Notes under the pieces: generated by a model
Database searches by the model: none
Seen by the model: only the letters and a program-made list of their open reading frames with translations
Told to the model about the DNA's origin: nothing
Shown: piece after piece, positions 31,329-40,032 of the stretch
Numbering within the stretch: the stretch's first letter is position 1
How the letters are laid out: each line of letters opens with the position of its first letter
Assembly (NCBI RefSeq): GCF_900005615.1
Contig: NZ_LN832559.1
Span: 2,805,001 to 2,869,000, forward strand
DNA: 64,000 nucleotides
Source of the DNA: Paracoccus aminovorans
GTDB lineage: Bacteria; Pseudomonadota; Alphaproteobacteria; Rhodobacterales; Rhodobacteraceae
Direction: 5' to 3'
Position numbers and translations under genes: made by a program

Positions 31329-32086
31329 TCTTCGACCCTCCAGATGCGGGAGCGATGGCAGATAACGGCGTCCCGATTGGCACCGAGCTTTTTCGCGGCG
31401 ATCAGGCGCATGCAGGAATGGAAAATGCGACTTGGGGACAGATCGAGATGCGGGATCAGATCCGACATCCGCCAAAGGGTTTTCAGGTCATGGATGGCGG
31501 CTTCGACCAACCGGTCTGAGGCCGGATCTGGCTCGAATGCCACCAGCCAGTGCATGCGGCGCAGGTTCTCGCGGTGCGGGCGGGAATAACTATCGCCGTC
31601 GACAACGGCGAACTCATGCGCCTCATGGTGCGGAACGGCTTCGGCGATGGCGTCGATTTCTTCCCGCACCCAAGGCTTTTCTAGGCTGTCCCTGTTTCGG
31701 ACAAAGATGAAGCGGCGCAAACCAGACCGGAACGTGATCCTCAGGTCGATCGTATGCCAGGCGCTGCGACCAGACGGATGCCGGTAAGGGAAGCGTACTG
31801 GCTGAAACTCGACATTATAAATGCCGGGCGTGGTCAAGGCCATCTCACCTACCGCGACCTCGGCGCCGCTTTCAGCCAACCCGATACGCGGTTGCCACCC
31901 ATTGGCCTCGGTCTTGTAGGTCAGGCTTACCTTATGCGAGGTGCTGCTGATGGTGGTCGGATTCCGGGCGCCGGTGAACGGAAGCACGCCGTGGACGTCC
32001 GGCAGGGTGATCTTGCCCACCGAGCGCAGCTTGGGTTGGCCATAATTCCAGATGTCGTGGTCGATCTCCATGAAGGGTTCGCTCAT
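31325..32086 (-). CDS. TnsA-like endonuclease, catalytic site degenerate
   Basis: A 253-residue protein whose middle reads like the TnsA N-terminal nuclease: AESGAEVAVGEM (E72 in the place of the first catalytic Glu), YNVEFQPVRFPYRH (the usual EQP strand), HTIDLRI (D114 for the catalytic Asp), then RRFIFVRN where TnsA has Q/E-x-K. Here F128 and R130 occupy those positions, so the site may be inactive or altered. The C-terminal 100 residues would contact TnsC. In Tn7, TnsA cuts the 5' strand so that the element moves by cut-and-paste. Family call is by motif layout and operon position. Confidence 0.6.
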   Translation of the reverse strand: MSEPFMEIDHDIWNYGQPKLRSVGKITLPDVHGVLPFTGARNPTTISSTSHKVSLTYKTEANGWQPRIGLAESGAEVAVGEMALTTPGIYNVEFQPVRFPYRHPSGRSAWHTIDLRITFRSGLRRFIFVRNRDSLEKPWVREEIDAIAEAVPHHEAHEFAVVDGDSYSRPHRENLRRMHWLVAFEPDPASDRLVEAAIHDLKTLWRMSDLIPHLDLSPSRIFHSCMRLIAAKKLGANRDAVICHRSRIWRVEE

Positions 32087-32763
32087 GACTCGCCCTCCTC
32101 GGCGTCGTGCTGCGTCGGTTCCGAGGCCCGATCAGCAAACTTTGCCAATCGCGTATTCTGAATGGTCCTGACATCTACTGCCAGCCATTTTGCTGCCTCT
32201 GCGACTGTCACCATACCTTCTGGCTGGAGGTGCAGCAGCGCCTTCAACGAATTCATCGGCACCACGAAATCGGCCAACTGAAACGGATTCGGCAGTCGCG
32301 CGGCCAATTCCAGCCTGCCGCCAAAGACCTGTCCAAGAATCCACGCCGTCGAGCAGTGGGTACGCGCCGCCGCCGAGGTGATTGGTCTCCAATATCGCGA
32401 TGGCTTTCGAATCCCCGTCACCGCATCTTGAAGACGTTTCAGGAACGCCATTATCTGATCCTGATGATACATCGGCATGCCGCCATCATCGGCAAAATGC
32501 GGCACCAACAGCCCGGCCGCGCGAAGCCGCTCCATCACATAACGATCCGCGCCCAAAACGGAGCGCGCCACCGTGATCGAGGACAGCTTGCGAACCTTTG
32601 CGATAATATCTTCCATCCGCGCCCGCGGAATCAGCAGCGTCGGATCACTGCTGTGATTCGGTCGATTGTCGGCTCGCAGGCCCTCTAGACGAAGCTGCCG
32701 ATTCAGCAAGGAAATTGGCACATCATAGTGCTGACTCGCCGTCAACGCGGTGAAAACATAGTT
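32083..32763 (-). pseudogene. tniQ: TniQ family protein, 5'-truncated
   Basis: About 227 residues remain of what looks like the C-terminal half of TniQ, the target-site adaptor. Two helix-turn-helix-like units are visible (DVPISLLNRQLRLEGL; VAEAAKWLAVDVRTIQNTRL). No ATG begins it: TTG 32745 is the only plausible start, and the open frame runs on into foreign hydrolase DNA up to a stop at 32806-32808. The N-terminal zinc-binding part is absent. Its stop overlaps the TnsA-like start by 4 nt. Confidence 0.6.
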
Positions 32764-33106
32764 TCCTCTGGATTGCTTGCCGAGCTTCTGGTCCGACCTG
32801 ATCGACTACCGCGCCGCCGACGACCTGCTGCGCGCCCGCGCCCCGATCCTGCTGGTCCAGGGCGGCCGCGACGGCTCGGCCCCGGCCGAGGCCGCCCGCG
32901 CCAGTGCCGATCTCTTCGCCAGGGCGGGCCGCTGCAATCTTGCCTATTGGGAATTGCCCGGGCTGGACCACGGCATGGTCGATGCCGACGGCGGCAGCCG
33001 GATGGGTGAGGTGCTGGCCCTGGCCCGGGACTGGCTGGCGCGCAGCCGCGCCGGGAACGCGCCACGGCCCTGCATGCAGGCCGGGGCTGCGGGTGGGGCG
33101 GAGTAG
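32764..33106 (+). pseudogene. Alpha/beta hydrolase, 3' fragment
   Basis: About 110 C-terminal residues of an alpha/beta hydrolase. APILLVQGGRDGSAP carries the catalytic-acid Asp region and PGLDHGM the catalytic His. The nucleophile half is missing; the fragment begins at the junction with the transposon near 32764. Highly biased codon use matches the core genome. Confidence 0.7.
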
Positions 33107-33159
33107 CGGGCGCCGCGTCACCGCCCGGCAGTGTGCAAGCATCCGGCGAGGTGGGTGAC

Positions 33160-33585
33160 ATGATCCAAGCGTTTCATCATTCCAGTCACGGAGCCACGAC
33201 CTTCCCGACCTGTCTCACCCCCGACCTGGGCCTCGCCCTGGTCAACCTGCACCTTCACGGCTGCGCCGATGTCGCGGCGGCCCGGGCACTGCATGCGATC
33301 GGGCTGGTCGCGCCCGCAAGCTTTTCCGGCCCGGGCCCGAGGGGCCGGCGCCTCGCCTTCGCCGCCGTCGCGCTGGAGTTCCAGGCTCATCTGGAAATCG
33401 GCGACATCCTGCAGGGCCGCGCCATCCGCCACCGCTTCGTGCAGGAGGCCTTCCTGCGCATGGATCTCGACCAGTTCGCCGGGGCGGAGGCGGTGGTCTT
33501 CGAGCACGGCTACCTGGAGCGATTGTCACCCGAGGAACTCGCAGCCGCACACCGGCGATCCGCAAGGGGCTGGCGGACGGATTGA
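33160..33585 (+). CDS. Hypothetical protein, 141 residues
   Basis: Starts at ATG 33160 with GAGGTGGGTG upstream. The sequence (FHHSSHGATTFPTCLTPDLG, NLHLHGCADVAAARALHAIG, FVQEAFLRMDLDQFAG) shows no domain I know. It is high-GC and lies in a small cluster of island genes with phosphoesterase and two other unknowns. No signal peptide or membrane segment. Confidence 0.6.
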   Translation: MIQAFHHSSHGATTFPTCLTPDLGLALVNLHLHGCADVAAARALHAIGLVAPASFSGPGPRGRRLAFAAVALEFQAHLEIGDILQGRAIRHRFVQEAFLRMDLDQFAGAEAVVFEHGYLERLSPEELAAAHRRSARGWRTD

Positions 33586-33660
33586 TCCGGGGCCCGGGAT
33601 TCAGCCGCGCCGACACCCCAGACCGCCATGCGGCCGGATGAACCGCAGGAGACCACAGCC

Positions 33661-34227
33661 ATGACCCATTGGTACACCGCCGATCTGCATCTCGAGCATG
33701 AGGAGATCATCCCGGTCACCAGATGGCCCTTCCGCCATGCCGGGCACATGGAAACGGTGCTGCTCGAAAACCTCTGGAAGAAGGTCGGGGCCGAGGACGA
33801 TCTCTGGATCCTCGGCGATTTCGCCGGCGGGCCGCAGGCCGGGGACGCGGACGGACTGCGCGGGATCTTCGAACAGCTGCCCGGCGCGCGGCAGCACCTG
33901 GTGATCGGCGATCACGACGGGATCGCGACCCGGGGGCTGCCCTGGGACAGCCCCTCGTACCTGGCCGAGGTCGAGGATCCCGACGCGGCGCAGCCGGTCA
34001 CGCTCTGCCATTACCCGATGATGACCTAGACCCAGGCCCGCGGCGGCGCGGCGCATCTCTTCGGCCATGTGCATGGCCATTGGCTGGGGTCGCGCAATGC
34101 GGTCAATGTCGGCGTCGATGCCTGGGATTACCGGCCCGTCACGCTCCGCCAGGCCCTGCAGCGGGCGCGCGGGCTGCCGGTCAACAGGCACTGGCGGGAG
34201 GTCGAGCCGGGGGCCGGATTGGCCTGA
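33661..34227 (+). pseudogene. Metallophosphoesterase broken by an amber codon
   Basis: Starts at ATG 33661 and reads TADLHLEHEEII, LGDFAGG, then LVIGDHD and CHYPMM, the usual order of a calcineurin-like phosphoesterase. TAG at 34027-34029 stands where relatives have Trp (MMTW). The same frame continues after it for 66 codons with FGHVHGHWLG and NVGVDAWDYRPV and stops at 34225-34227. The usual GNHD is GDHD here. A single G-to-A change explains the stop; the protein is probably inactive, as the GHVH motif is lost. Confidence 0.8.
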
Positions 34228-34500
34228 GGGCGGATAGGGCGCGGGCGTGCGGGAGAATCGCTTCGGCAGCCCCGTGGTCAGCGGCGCCAAGGTCATTGCC
34301 AAGGCAGCGCGAACAGCGTGATGCTGGCGTCAAGGCTTGGGATTGCCCGTCGGTGATGCTTCGACAGGCTGCGGCCCGGTCGCACGACATGCCGGCGCAT
34401 CGGCACTGGCGCGATGCCCAGCCGGGGGCAAAAGCGAGGGTCGGTGTCGCATCCGACGGCGCCGCACAGGCATGCACCGCTAGACGGGAGAGGAGGCAAG
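34228..34500. other. Spacer without a supported gene
   Basis: High-GC sequence between the broken phosphoesterase and the next gene. Open frames here lack ribosome sites and recognisable products. GAGAGGAGG at its end is the ribosome site of the next gene. Confidence 0.4.
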
Positions 34501-34974
34501 ATGTCTTGGGACGAGAGGGAGGAGGCAACCATGCGGCACCGGCGCGGCAACACGCGCAGATCGTTCACCCCCTACGAAAACCTGTCGCGGCATCGCCAGC
34601 GCGATGCCTTCATCCGCCTGCGCGGACGCATCCTGCGCGAGACCCCGCGCCATGGCGGACTGTTCGCCAGCGACATGGTGCTGGACGAGACAGCGCCTGC
34701 CCGGCAATGGTTCGATTTTGTGTTCCTCGGCCTCGACGGCCACAGCATCTGGAACGCCACCCTGGTCACCGGCGGGCTGGTCTTCCAGGACCGGATCCAG
34801 GACCTAGCCTGGGATCGGACCTGCGCGCGCCTGACCCCGGCCGAGTTCGAAGCCGAGTTCCGCTGGAAATCCGGGCCAGTGTATTCCGTCGGCCGGCAGA
34901 AGTTCTACCCGGTGATCCTGCCCGAACCGCGCCGGCATGCCGCGCTCGACGGCCTCACCTTCCGGGAATACTAG
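34501..34974 (+). CDS. Hypothetical protein, 157 residues
   Basis: Starts at ATG 34501 after GAGAGGAGGCAAG, a strong ribosome site. The N-terminus is charged (SWDEREEATMRHRRGNTRR), followed by a mixed alpha/beta segment (WFDFVFLGLDGHSIWNATLVTG). No known domain. Its TAG is followed at once by a GTG start for the next gene, so the two are probably coupled. Confidence 0.6.
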   Translation: MSWDEREEATMRHRRGNTRRSFTPYENLSRHRQRDAFIRLRGRILRETPRHGGLFASDMVLDETAPARQWFDFVFLGLDGHSIWNATLVTGGLVFQDRIQDLAWDRTCARLTPAEFEAEFRWKSGPVYSVGRQKFYPVILPEPRRHAALDGLTFREY

Positions 34975-35253
34975 GTGCGGGCGGCCTCGGACATCCTGCG
35001 CGACACCCCGCCCCCGGTCCATGAATCCTTCCGGCTGGACCGCGCCTATCGCTACGGCACCGGGCTGGAGATCGTCCTCGATATCCCTGCCATCGATCGC
35101 GCCGCGATCGAGTGCGCCATCCACAGGTTTCGCGAATGCGGCGAGACCGACTGGCAGAGCCCCACACCGATCCCCCGCGATCATCCCAGGAAAACGGAGG
35201 CAGAGATCTTGGCCAGGGCGCGCAAGCAAGGGGAAGCGTCGCAAACCGCATAA
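34975..35253 (+). CDS. Hypothetical protein, 92 residues
   Basis: Begins at GTG 34975, directly after the preceding stop. The text (VHESFRLDRAYRYGTGLEIVLDIPAIDRAAIECAIHRF contains a helix-rich middle) has no family I recognise. Likely cotranslated with the 157-residue protein and plasmid- or island-borne in origin. Confidence 0.5.
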   Translation: MRAASDILRDTPPPVHESFRLDRAYRYGTGLEIVLDIPAIDRAAIECAIHRFRECGETDWQSPTPIPRDHPRKTEAEILARARKQGEASQTA

Positions 35254-35280
35254 GTCACGCGGCCACCAGTGGCCGTGGCA

Positions 35281-35290
35281 CCCCCCCCCC
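35281..35290 (+). repeat. Run of ten C residues
   Basis: A homopolymer of 10 C, 14 nt before the start of the CDP-alcohol transferase remnant. Such runs slip during replication and are also prone to sequencing error. Confidence 0.9.
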
Positions 35291-35303
35291 GAAACCGGAC
35301 CAG

Positions 35304-35620
35304 ATGACGATGACGCTGAGTTTCGACGCATCCGCGCGACCGACTGGCCGCAAGTCGCAGATCCAGCTCGACGCGCCGCTTCTTGGGGCGTCTACGCTCA
35401 CATTCCTGAAACCTCGTCTGAAGACGGTGATCAGGCCGTTGGCCGCCAAGTTTGCGGGAATGGGCATCACGGCCAATCAGGTGACGCTCGCCTCCCTCGC
35501 CGTGCTCGGCCTCATCATCGCGATGCTCGGCGGGTTGCCCGCAGCCATGCAACCGCTGCCGCCACTCCTTTATGGCGGCCTCATTCTGACGATCTGGAAC
35601 CGGCTGCGCTTTGTCGTGTC
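35304..35620 (+). pseudogene. CDP-alcohol phosphatidyltransferase, N-terminal fragment
   Basis: From ATG 35304 the frame reads KPRLKTVIRPLAAKFAGMG, ITANQVTLASLAVLGLIIAM and then LILTIWNRLR, the first two helices of this membrane enzyme family. The normal continuation, the DG-x2-AR catalytic motif, is missing; the sequence changes character at about 35617-35620 and ends at TAG 35673. So the gene was cut just before its active site. Confidence 0.65.
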
Positions 35621-35829
35621 TACTCGCGCTGACTGTCGAAACCGTCGTTCCAAGGCTTTCTCGATTTGCGGGTAGCAACCGGAGTGCTGGCCGGAGTTGC
35701 TTCAAGGAAAGTCGGGACAAGGCCGCGGGGATGTCGCTGCCAACAACGGAGGCAGCTACGTGCTATGCATACGGTTCAATCCACCACCCGACACTCGATC
35801 ACACCATCGCCTGCAAAGTCGTCGATCCT

Positions 35830-35999
35830 GACCCGCGATCTGCTGGTCGCCGGCGGCGCCACGGCCCTTGACCAGCCCAACACGACCGAGATCGCTCCGA
35901 TGCCCCGCACCAAACCCAACCCCCGCAATGCCGAAGTCGGCTTCAGGGGCGAGAAGCGTTCGAATGTGACCCACGCCTCGACGATGGATCCGGACGCCG
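35830..35999 (+). pseudogene. IS5-family transposase fragment
   Basis: About 55 codons read in one frame, ending FRGEKRSNVTHASTMDPDA, a stretch typical of the middle of IS5/IS1182-type transposases (normally followed by a LYRK segment). It is cut at about 36000 by the IS256 remnant. Confidence 0.55.
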
Positions 36000-36407
36000 T
36001 GGCAGGATGTTCGAGGTGAAGCGGACCTTCTTCTCGGCCGGCACGGCGGTAGCGCGGTCGCGCACCTTGTGCCGCTGCACCGGCAAGGGGTCGATCCCGG
36101 TCTGGATCATCCGCGCAGGGCCGTGCCGTGATGAACAACGCGCTGGCGCCCATCGGGCAGACGCTCGTCCGTGAACCTGGCGACGAAGCTCGCCGCTTCC
36201 GCCTGAGCGCCGCGGCCAGCATCTGGCGAGCACCCTCGCGGGCGATCTCGGTCAGCGGGTCAAGGATCGTTCCGGGCTGGTGAAGCTGGGTGATCGTGGT
36301 ATTGTCCTTCATGGCGTATCGCTCCTGCGGAAGGTTCTGGCAGGCTTCAGCACCCGCCACGATACGCCGCCTTCTCAGGCCACATCACCCATTTTCGGAC
36401 ATAGCCC
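36000..36407 (-). pseudogene. IS256-family element, 5' remnant
   Basis: The transposase starts at ATG 36312 (LHQPGTILDPLTEIAREGARQMLAAAL) and continues in other frames as KVRFTSNILPR, so at least two frameshifts are present. It ends abruptly near 36000. The outer end of the element, reading GGGCTATGTCCGAAAATGGG on the minus strand, finishes at about 36408. Confidence 0.65.
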
Positions 36408-36538
36408 TGCGTTTGATCATGCGGCACAATGTGCGGCCTCACTGCTCTCCTGTCTAGCACTATGTCTTGCGGAATCCATTTGGACGAAAGATGAACATCT
36501 GCTAGATGTGGTGTCAGTCGTCCATTGGAGACAATAGC

Positions 36539-36787
36539 ATGTCTAAGAACACAAAAGGCACTTCAGGCGGTATGGCGTCGAAGGCTGGCTCGATACTCGG
36601 CAACCCGAACGCTTCGGCAACCGCCCGCAGCCTCGCGGGGTCGGCGCTGGCGCAGGCCGGGACAGACAAGCAGACAGGCGCGCGGATGGAGGATCGCGCT
36701 TCGCAGGTGCTGTCTAGCCCGAAGTACAGCGCCACAACGAAATCGCTGGCCGGGTCGGTCCTGTCGCAGTCGAACAAGAAACGCTGA
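36539..36787 (+). CDS. Small Ser/Ala-rich conserved protein, 82 residues
   Basis: Starts at ATG 36539 with GGAGACAATAGC upstream. It contains two related halves (SATARSLAGSALAQAG and SATTKSLAGSVLSQSN), each with ARSLAGS/TKSLAGS, after an N-terminal SKNTKGTSGGMASKAG. Similar small proteins are common on plasmids and islands; function unknown. Intact. Confidence 0.65.
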   Translation: MSKNTKGTSGGMASKAGSILGNPNASATARSLAGSALAQAGTDKQTGARMEDRASQVLSSPKYSATTKSLAGSVLSQSNKKR

Positions 36788-36947
36788 CCGCTGACGCGGT
36801 CGAGCGCCATAACGGGGAGTGGGCATCAACGATCGCCATTTTATGCCGCATCAGCGAGACGCCAGCATCTTTGCGGTTGGTACGTATGTTGGTGATGAGC
36901 TTCGGGCAACATGCTGCTGCAGGGCGCAAGAGGGCGGGCGTGGCTCG

Positions 36948-37232
36948 GTGAAGCCCCCAGCTCCCCGTGCGGGCAGGCCGGCCAAAAGCGCCCCCTGCTG
37001 CCGAAGCATGTATGGTCCATCCGTGTCCGCCTTGAGATGGCGGATAACCGGCGGGATCTTGCCCTGTTCAATATGGCCATCGACAGCAAGCTTCGTGGCT
37101 GCGACCTCGTTTGCCTGAAAGTCCGCGACGTCTTCGCGGCAGGGAGGGTGAAGGAGCGCACCTCGGTCACCCAGAGCAAGACGGGTAAGCCTGTTCGCTT
37201 CGAAATCACTGAAACGACACGGCAATCCTTAG
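36948..37232 (+). pseudogene. Tyrosine recombinase, N-terminal fragment with frameshift
   Basis: Reads KPPAPRAGRPAK from GTG 36948, then shifts frame near 36985-36995 and continues LLPKHVWSIRVRLEMADN, RDLALFNMAIDSKLRGCDL and VCLKVRDVF, as in the small integrase family of proteobacterial plasmids. It stops where IS21 begins at 37233, so the catalytic Arg-His-Arg-Tyr region is missing. Confidence 0.75.
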
Positions 37233-37365
37233 TGTCAATCGGCATTCAAACGGGCCCCCTGATCGGCGTCCAAAAGTGACCCCTTTGGCGCGCGGGTGAG
37301 CAGGCCCGTGGCGGCGTAGCTTTCCAGCTGGCGCAGCCGACGCGGGCCTGCGTTTTGGAGGGTGT

Positions 37366-38094
37366 TCAGGCTCGGGTTTTGATGCGCCAGCTGTCGTTGC
37401 CGGTCTCGACGATGTCGCAGTGGTGGGTGAGCCGGTCGAGCAGCGCGGTGGTCATCTTTGCGTCTCCGAAGACGGTCGGCCACTCCCCGAATGCGAGGTT
37501 GGTGGTGACGATGACGGAAGTCTGCTCATAGAGCTTGCTGATCAGATGGAACAGCAGCTGGCCGCCGGACTGCGCGAATGGCAGGTATCCGAGTTCATCG
37601 AGGATGACGAAGTCGAGCCGCATCAGATGTTCTGCAAGCCGGCCTGCCCGTCCGGCACGGGCCTCGGCCTCCAGCCTGTTCACCAGATCGACGACATTGA
37701 AGAACCTGCCCCGGGCACCATTGCGGATGACCGCGCGCGCTATGGCCACAGAGATATGGGTCTTGCCGGTCCCGGTGCCGCCAACCAGCACGACATTGCG
37801 CTGTTGGCTGAGGAACTCCCCGCTGGCCAGATCTCGCACCAGGGTCTCGTTGATTGGGGTGTCATCGAAGGTGAACTCCTCGATCTCCCGGGCATAGGGC
37901 AGCTTGGCGGTGGTGATCTGGTATTTGACCGACCGCGCTTTCTTCTCGTTGATCTCGGCGGCCAGAAGATCTCCAACGATCTGGCGGGGTTCGTGCTGGC
38001 GGCGCACAGCCACCGCCATGAGTTCGTCATAAGCGGCGCGCATCCCGTAGAGCTTCAACTCGCCCATTGCAGCCATGATGTCAGCACGATCCAT
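37366..38094 (-). CDS. istB: IS21 helper ATPase IstB
   Basis: A 242-residue AAA+ ATPase with Walker [10 protein letters not shown] and Walker [12 protein letters not shown]. IstB remodels target DNA for IstA. ATG 38094 overlaps the istA stop by 1 nt (TGATG). Full length. Confidence 0.95.
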   Translation of the reverse strand: MDRADIMAAMGELKLYGMRAAYDELMAVAVRRQHEPRQIVGDLLAAEINEKKARSVKYQITTAKLPYAREIEEFTFDDTPINETLVRDLASGEFLSQQRNVVLVGGTGTGKTHISVAIARAVIRNGARGRFFNVVDLVNRLEAEARAGRAGRLAEHLMRLDFVILDELGYLPFAQSGGQLLFHLISKLYEQTSVIVTTNLAFGEWPTVFGDAKMTTALLDRLTHHCDIVETGNDSWRIKTRA

Positions 38095-39593
38095 CAGCAG
38101 GCCCTCCGCAGCAGATCATAACGGGCGCAGTCCGCCACAGGCTCATGGGTCAACTGCAAGGCCGGAGAGGTCAGCAGAAGCGGTGGTGGTTCCGGATCTC
38201 GCCTGCGGGATAGAATATTGAGGATTACATCGGCAGAATGGACGCCTTGCGAGAGAGCTTCGGCACATGCCTTTTGAACCACAGGCATCCCTTCCGTCAG
38301 CACAGCGCCGAGGACCTTCACCATCTGGCGGTCGCCATCTGAGGAGCCCTGCAGCTTGCGGCGGATCTGTTCAAGAGCTCCGGGAAGAACCCAGTCCTTG
38401 AACGGTGCGCCGTTACGCAGCGCCCCGGGTTTGCGAAGCAGAACAGGCACATAATGCCAGGGATTGTAAACCGTTCGGTCCCGGCCGAAGTGACGCGGGT
38501 GGTCTCCGACCAGTCGGCCCTCCTGCCGGATCTCGATCCGCTCAGCATAGGCCCTGATCTCGACCTGCCGCCCGACAGCCGTTGCCGCGACGGAGTATTT
38601 GTTGTTGTCGAAGCGCACGAGACAGGTCTTTGACACCGCCGCAGGCAGTGAATGGAATCCGTCGAAGCGCCCGGCATAGGGGACAAGGTGCGGGCGCTCT
38701 TCCTGGAAGACCTGCCAGACGGTTTTGTCCGTCAGCTCCGGATGCTTGCTGGTTCTGGCCGAGGCGATGCACTTGTCCAGCAGCCAGGCATTCAGTTCCT
38801 CGTAGCTCTTGACCCTGACGCGGGGCGCGAAAAACCGCTGACGGACAGTGCCGACCTGGCTCTCCACCTGGCCTTTCTCCCAACCCGCAGCAGGGGTGCA
38901 GGCAACGGGTTCGACCAGATAATGGCTGGCCATCTGCAGGAACCGACGATTGTAGAGGCGTTCCTTGCCGGTGAAGATGGTCTCCACCGCCGTCTTCATG
39001 TTGTCGTAGATCCCGCGGGTGCAGGTGCCCTTGAAGAAGGCGAAAGCCCTGTCGTGGGCATCGAACACCATCTCCTGCGTCTCGCGCGGATAGGCCCGCA
39101 CAAAGAACATCCGGCTGTGGCACAGGCGAACATGGGCCACTTTGATGGTGGTGGTCGCCCCATCGATCACCACAACCTCGTGGCTCCAGTCGAACTGATA
39201 GGCTTCACCGGGCGCAAAGCTCAGGGGCACGAAGGCGGCAGAAGCGCCTGAACTCTGAGTGCGTGCCCAGTTCGAGGCGTAGCGGCGCACCGCGTCATAC
39301 CCACCTTCATAACCGAGACCGCTCAGTTCTTCGTAGATCTGTATCAGAGACTGACGTTCCCGGCTGGACCGCGCGGCGTTGACCTCCAGCAGCCGGTTGA
39401 GTTCCCCCAGCCAGGCACCCAGCTTCGGGCGCGGCTGCACCGTCCGGGTATAGGTGAACTCGGTAATCCCGGTGCGGATCACCTTCCGCACCACCTTCTT
39501 CGACAGCTTCAGGTCACGGCAGATCGTCTTGATCCCCTTGCCCTCGGTGAAATGTAGCCGCCTGATTTTTGCGATTGTCTCCACGATCAGCAT
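38094..39593 (-). CDS. istA: IS21 transposase IstA
   Basis: A 499-residue DDE transposase. An N-terminal helix-turn-helix ([19 protein letters not shown]) precedes the catalytic core with [16 protein letters not shown] and [12 protein letters not shown] carrying D, D and E. Intact, so this copy may be mobile. Confidence 0.95.
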   Translation of the reverse strand: MLIVETIAKIRRLHFTEGKGIKTICRDLKLSKKVVRKVIRTGITEFTYTRTVQPRPKLGAWLGELNRLLEVNAARSSRERQSLIQIYEELSGLGYEGGYDAVRRYASNWARTQSSGASAAFVPLSFAPGEAYQFDWSHEVVVIDGATTTIKVAHVRLCHSRMFFVRAYPRETQEMVFDAHDRAFAFFKGTCTRGIYDNMKTAVETIFTGKERLYNRRFLQMASHYLVEPVACTPAAGWEKGQVESQVGTVRQRFFAPRVRVKSYEELNAWLLDKCIASARTSKHPELTDKTVWQVFQEERPHLVPYAGRFDGFHSLPAAVSKTCLVRFDNNKYSVAATAVGRQVEIRAYAERIEIRQEGRLVGDHPRHFGRDRTVYNPWHYVPVLLRKPGALRNGAPFKDWVLPGALEQIRRKLQGSSDGDRQMVKVLGAVLTEGMPVVQKACAEALSQGVHSADVILNILSRRRDPEPPPLLLTSPALQLTHEPVADCARYDLLRRAC

Positions 39594-39711
39594 CCCGTGC
39601 TCGGCCTCCGATAATCATCGAAGGCACAATGGACCCAACCCCCGGTCGGTGGGGTCCATTTTGGACGCCGATCACCCCAGAAGCGGGGTCCTTATTGCAA
39701 GCCGTTCAACA

Positions 39712-40032
39712 GACGGATCGACACAAGACCCTGTGCAGAAAGCTATCCGTGACAGTCTCATTGCCTTCATGGCGGCAACCTCTCAAGCTCAAGCAGAAGC
39801 TACAAAGGAAGCTCAGAAAGCTGGTATAGCTCATGCCAAGGCTACAGAAGGGAAGTATCTTGGCAGGAAGCCTTCCTACGACCGGGCAACCTACAACCTT
39901 GTCAGGGACGCTCTCCAAGCCTCTGTGAGCGTATCGGAGATTGCCAGAACGCATAACCTGTCACGTCAGGCAGTCATCAGGATCAAGGACAACCCTGAAC
40001 AGGCAGAAGCTGCACTAGCCCGTTGGACTTAG
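39712..40032 (+). pseudogene. Serine recombinase, C-terminal fragment
   Basis: About 106 codons to TAG 40030-40032: DPVQKAIRDSLIAFMAA, then a helical run rich in Gln/Ala/Lys, GKYLGRKPSYD and the helix-turn-helix VSEIARTHNLSRQAVIRI. This is the end of a resolvase/invertase-type protein. The catalytic Ser domain is missing because IS21 abuts it. Base composition is clearly lower in GC than the core genes. Confidence 0.75.

Larger units (their letters stand above)
27657..32763 (-). mobile_element. Tn7-like transposon remnant
   Basis: Five genes in one minus-strand operon (tniQ remnant, TnsA-like, DDE transposase, 137-residue unknown, TniB/TnsC ATPase) with three about 22-bp direct repeats at the low-coordinate end. 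The inferred right end is near 27657, where the flanking gene stops making sense. The other end is missing: tniQ breaks off at about 32763 against part of a hydrolase gene. The gene set and end repeats are the Tn7/Tn5053 plan; exact ends are inferred. Confidence 0.65.
35621..36538. other. Patchwork of insertion-sequence scraps
   Basis: No intact gene. It holds a fragment of an IS5-type transposase (plus strand) joined to the start of an IS256-type transposase (minus strand), listed below. 36408-36538 has nothing recognisable apart from the ribosome site of the next small gene. Confidence 0.6.
37233..39711 (-). mobile_element. IS21-family insertion sequence
   Basis: About 2.48 kb with istA and istB. 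The outer ends start TGTcaaTCGGCaTTCAA (37233) and TGTtgaACGGCtTGCAA (minus strand, from 39711). A 15-bp inner repeat GATCGGCGTCCAAAA occurs at 37261-37275 and inverted at 39659-39673. No matching target duplication is visible: the left flank is a tyrosine recombinase, the right flank a serine recombinase. Confidence 0.88.

Noticed and set aside
33723..35024. 433-codon plus-strand frame across the phosphoesterase and the next gene
   Set aside because: Out of frame with the recognisable phosphoesterase and the 157-residue gene; composition is typical of a shadow.
35776..36360. 194-codon minus-strand frame
   Set aside because: It joins the IS256 start with antisense IS5 sequence through frameshifts; it is not one gene.
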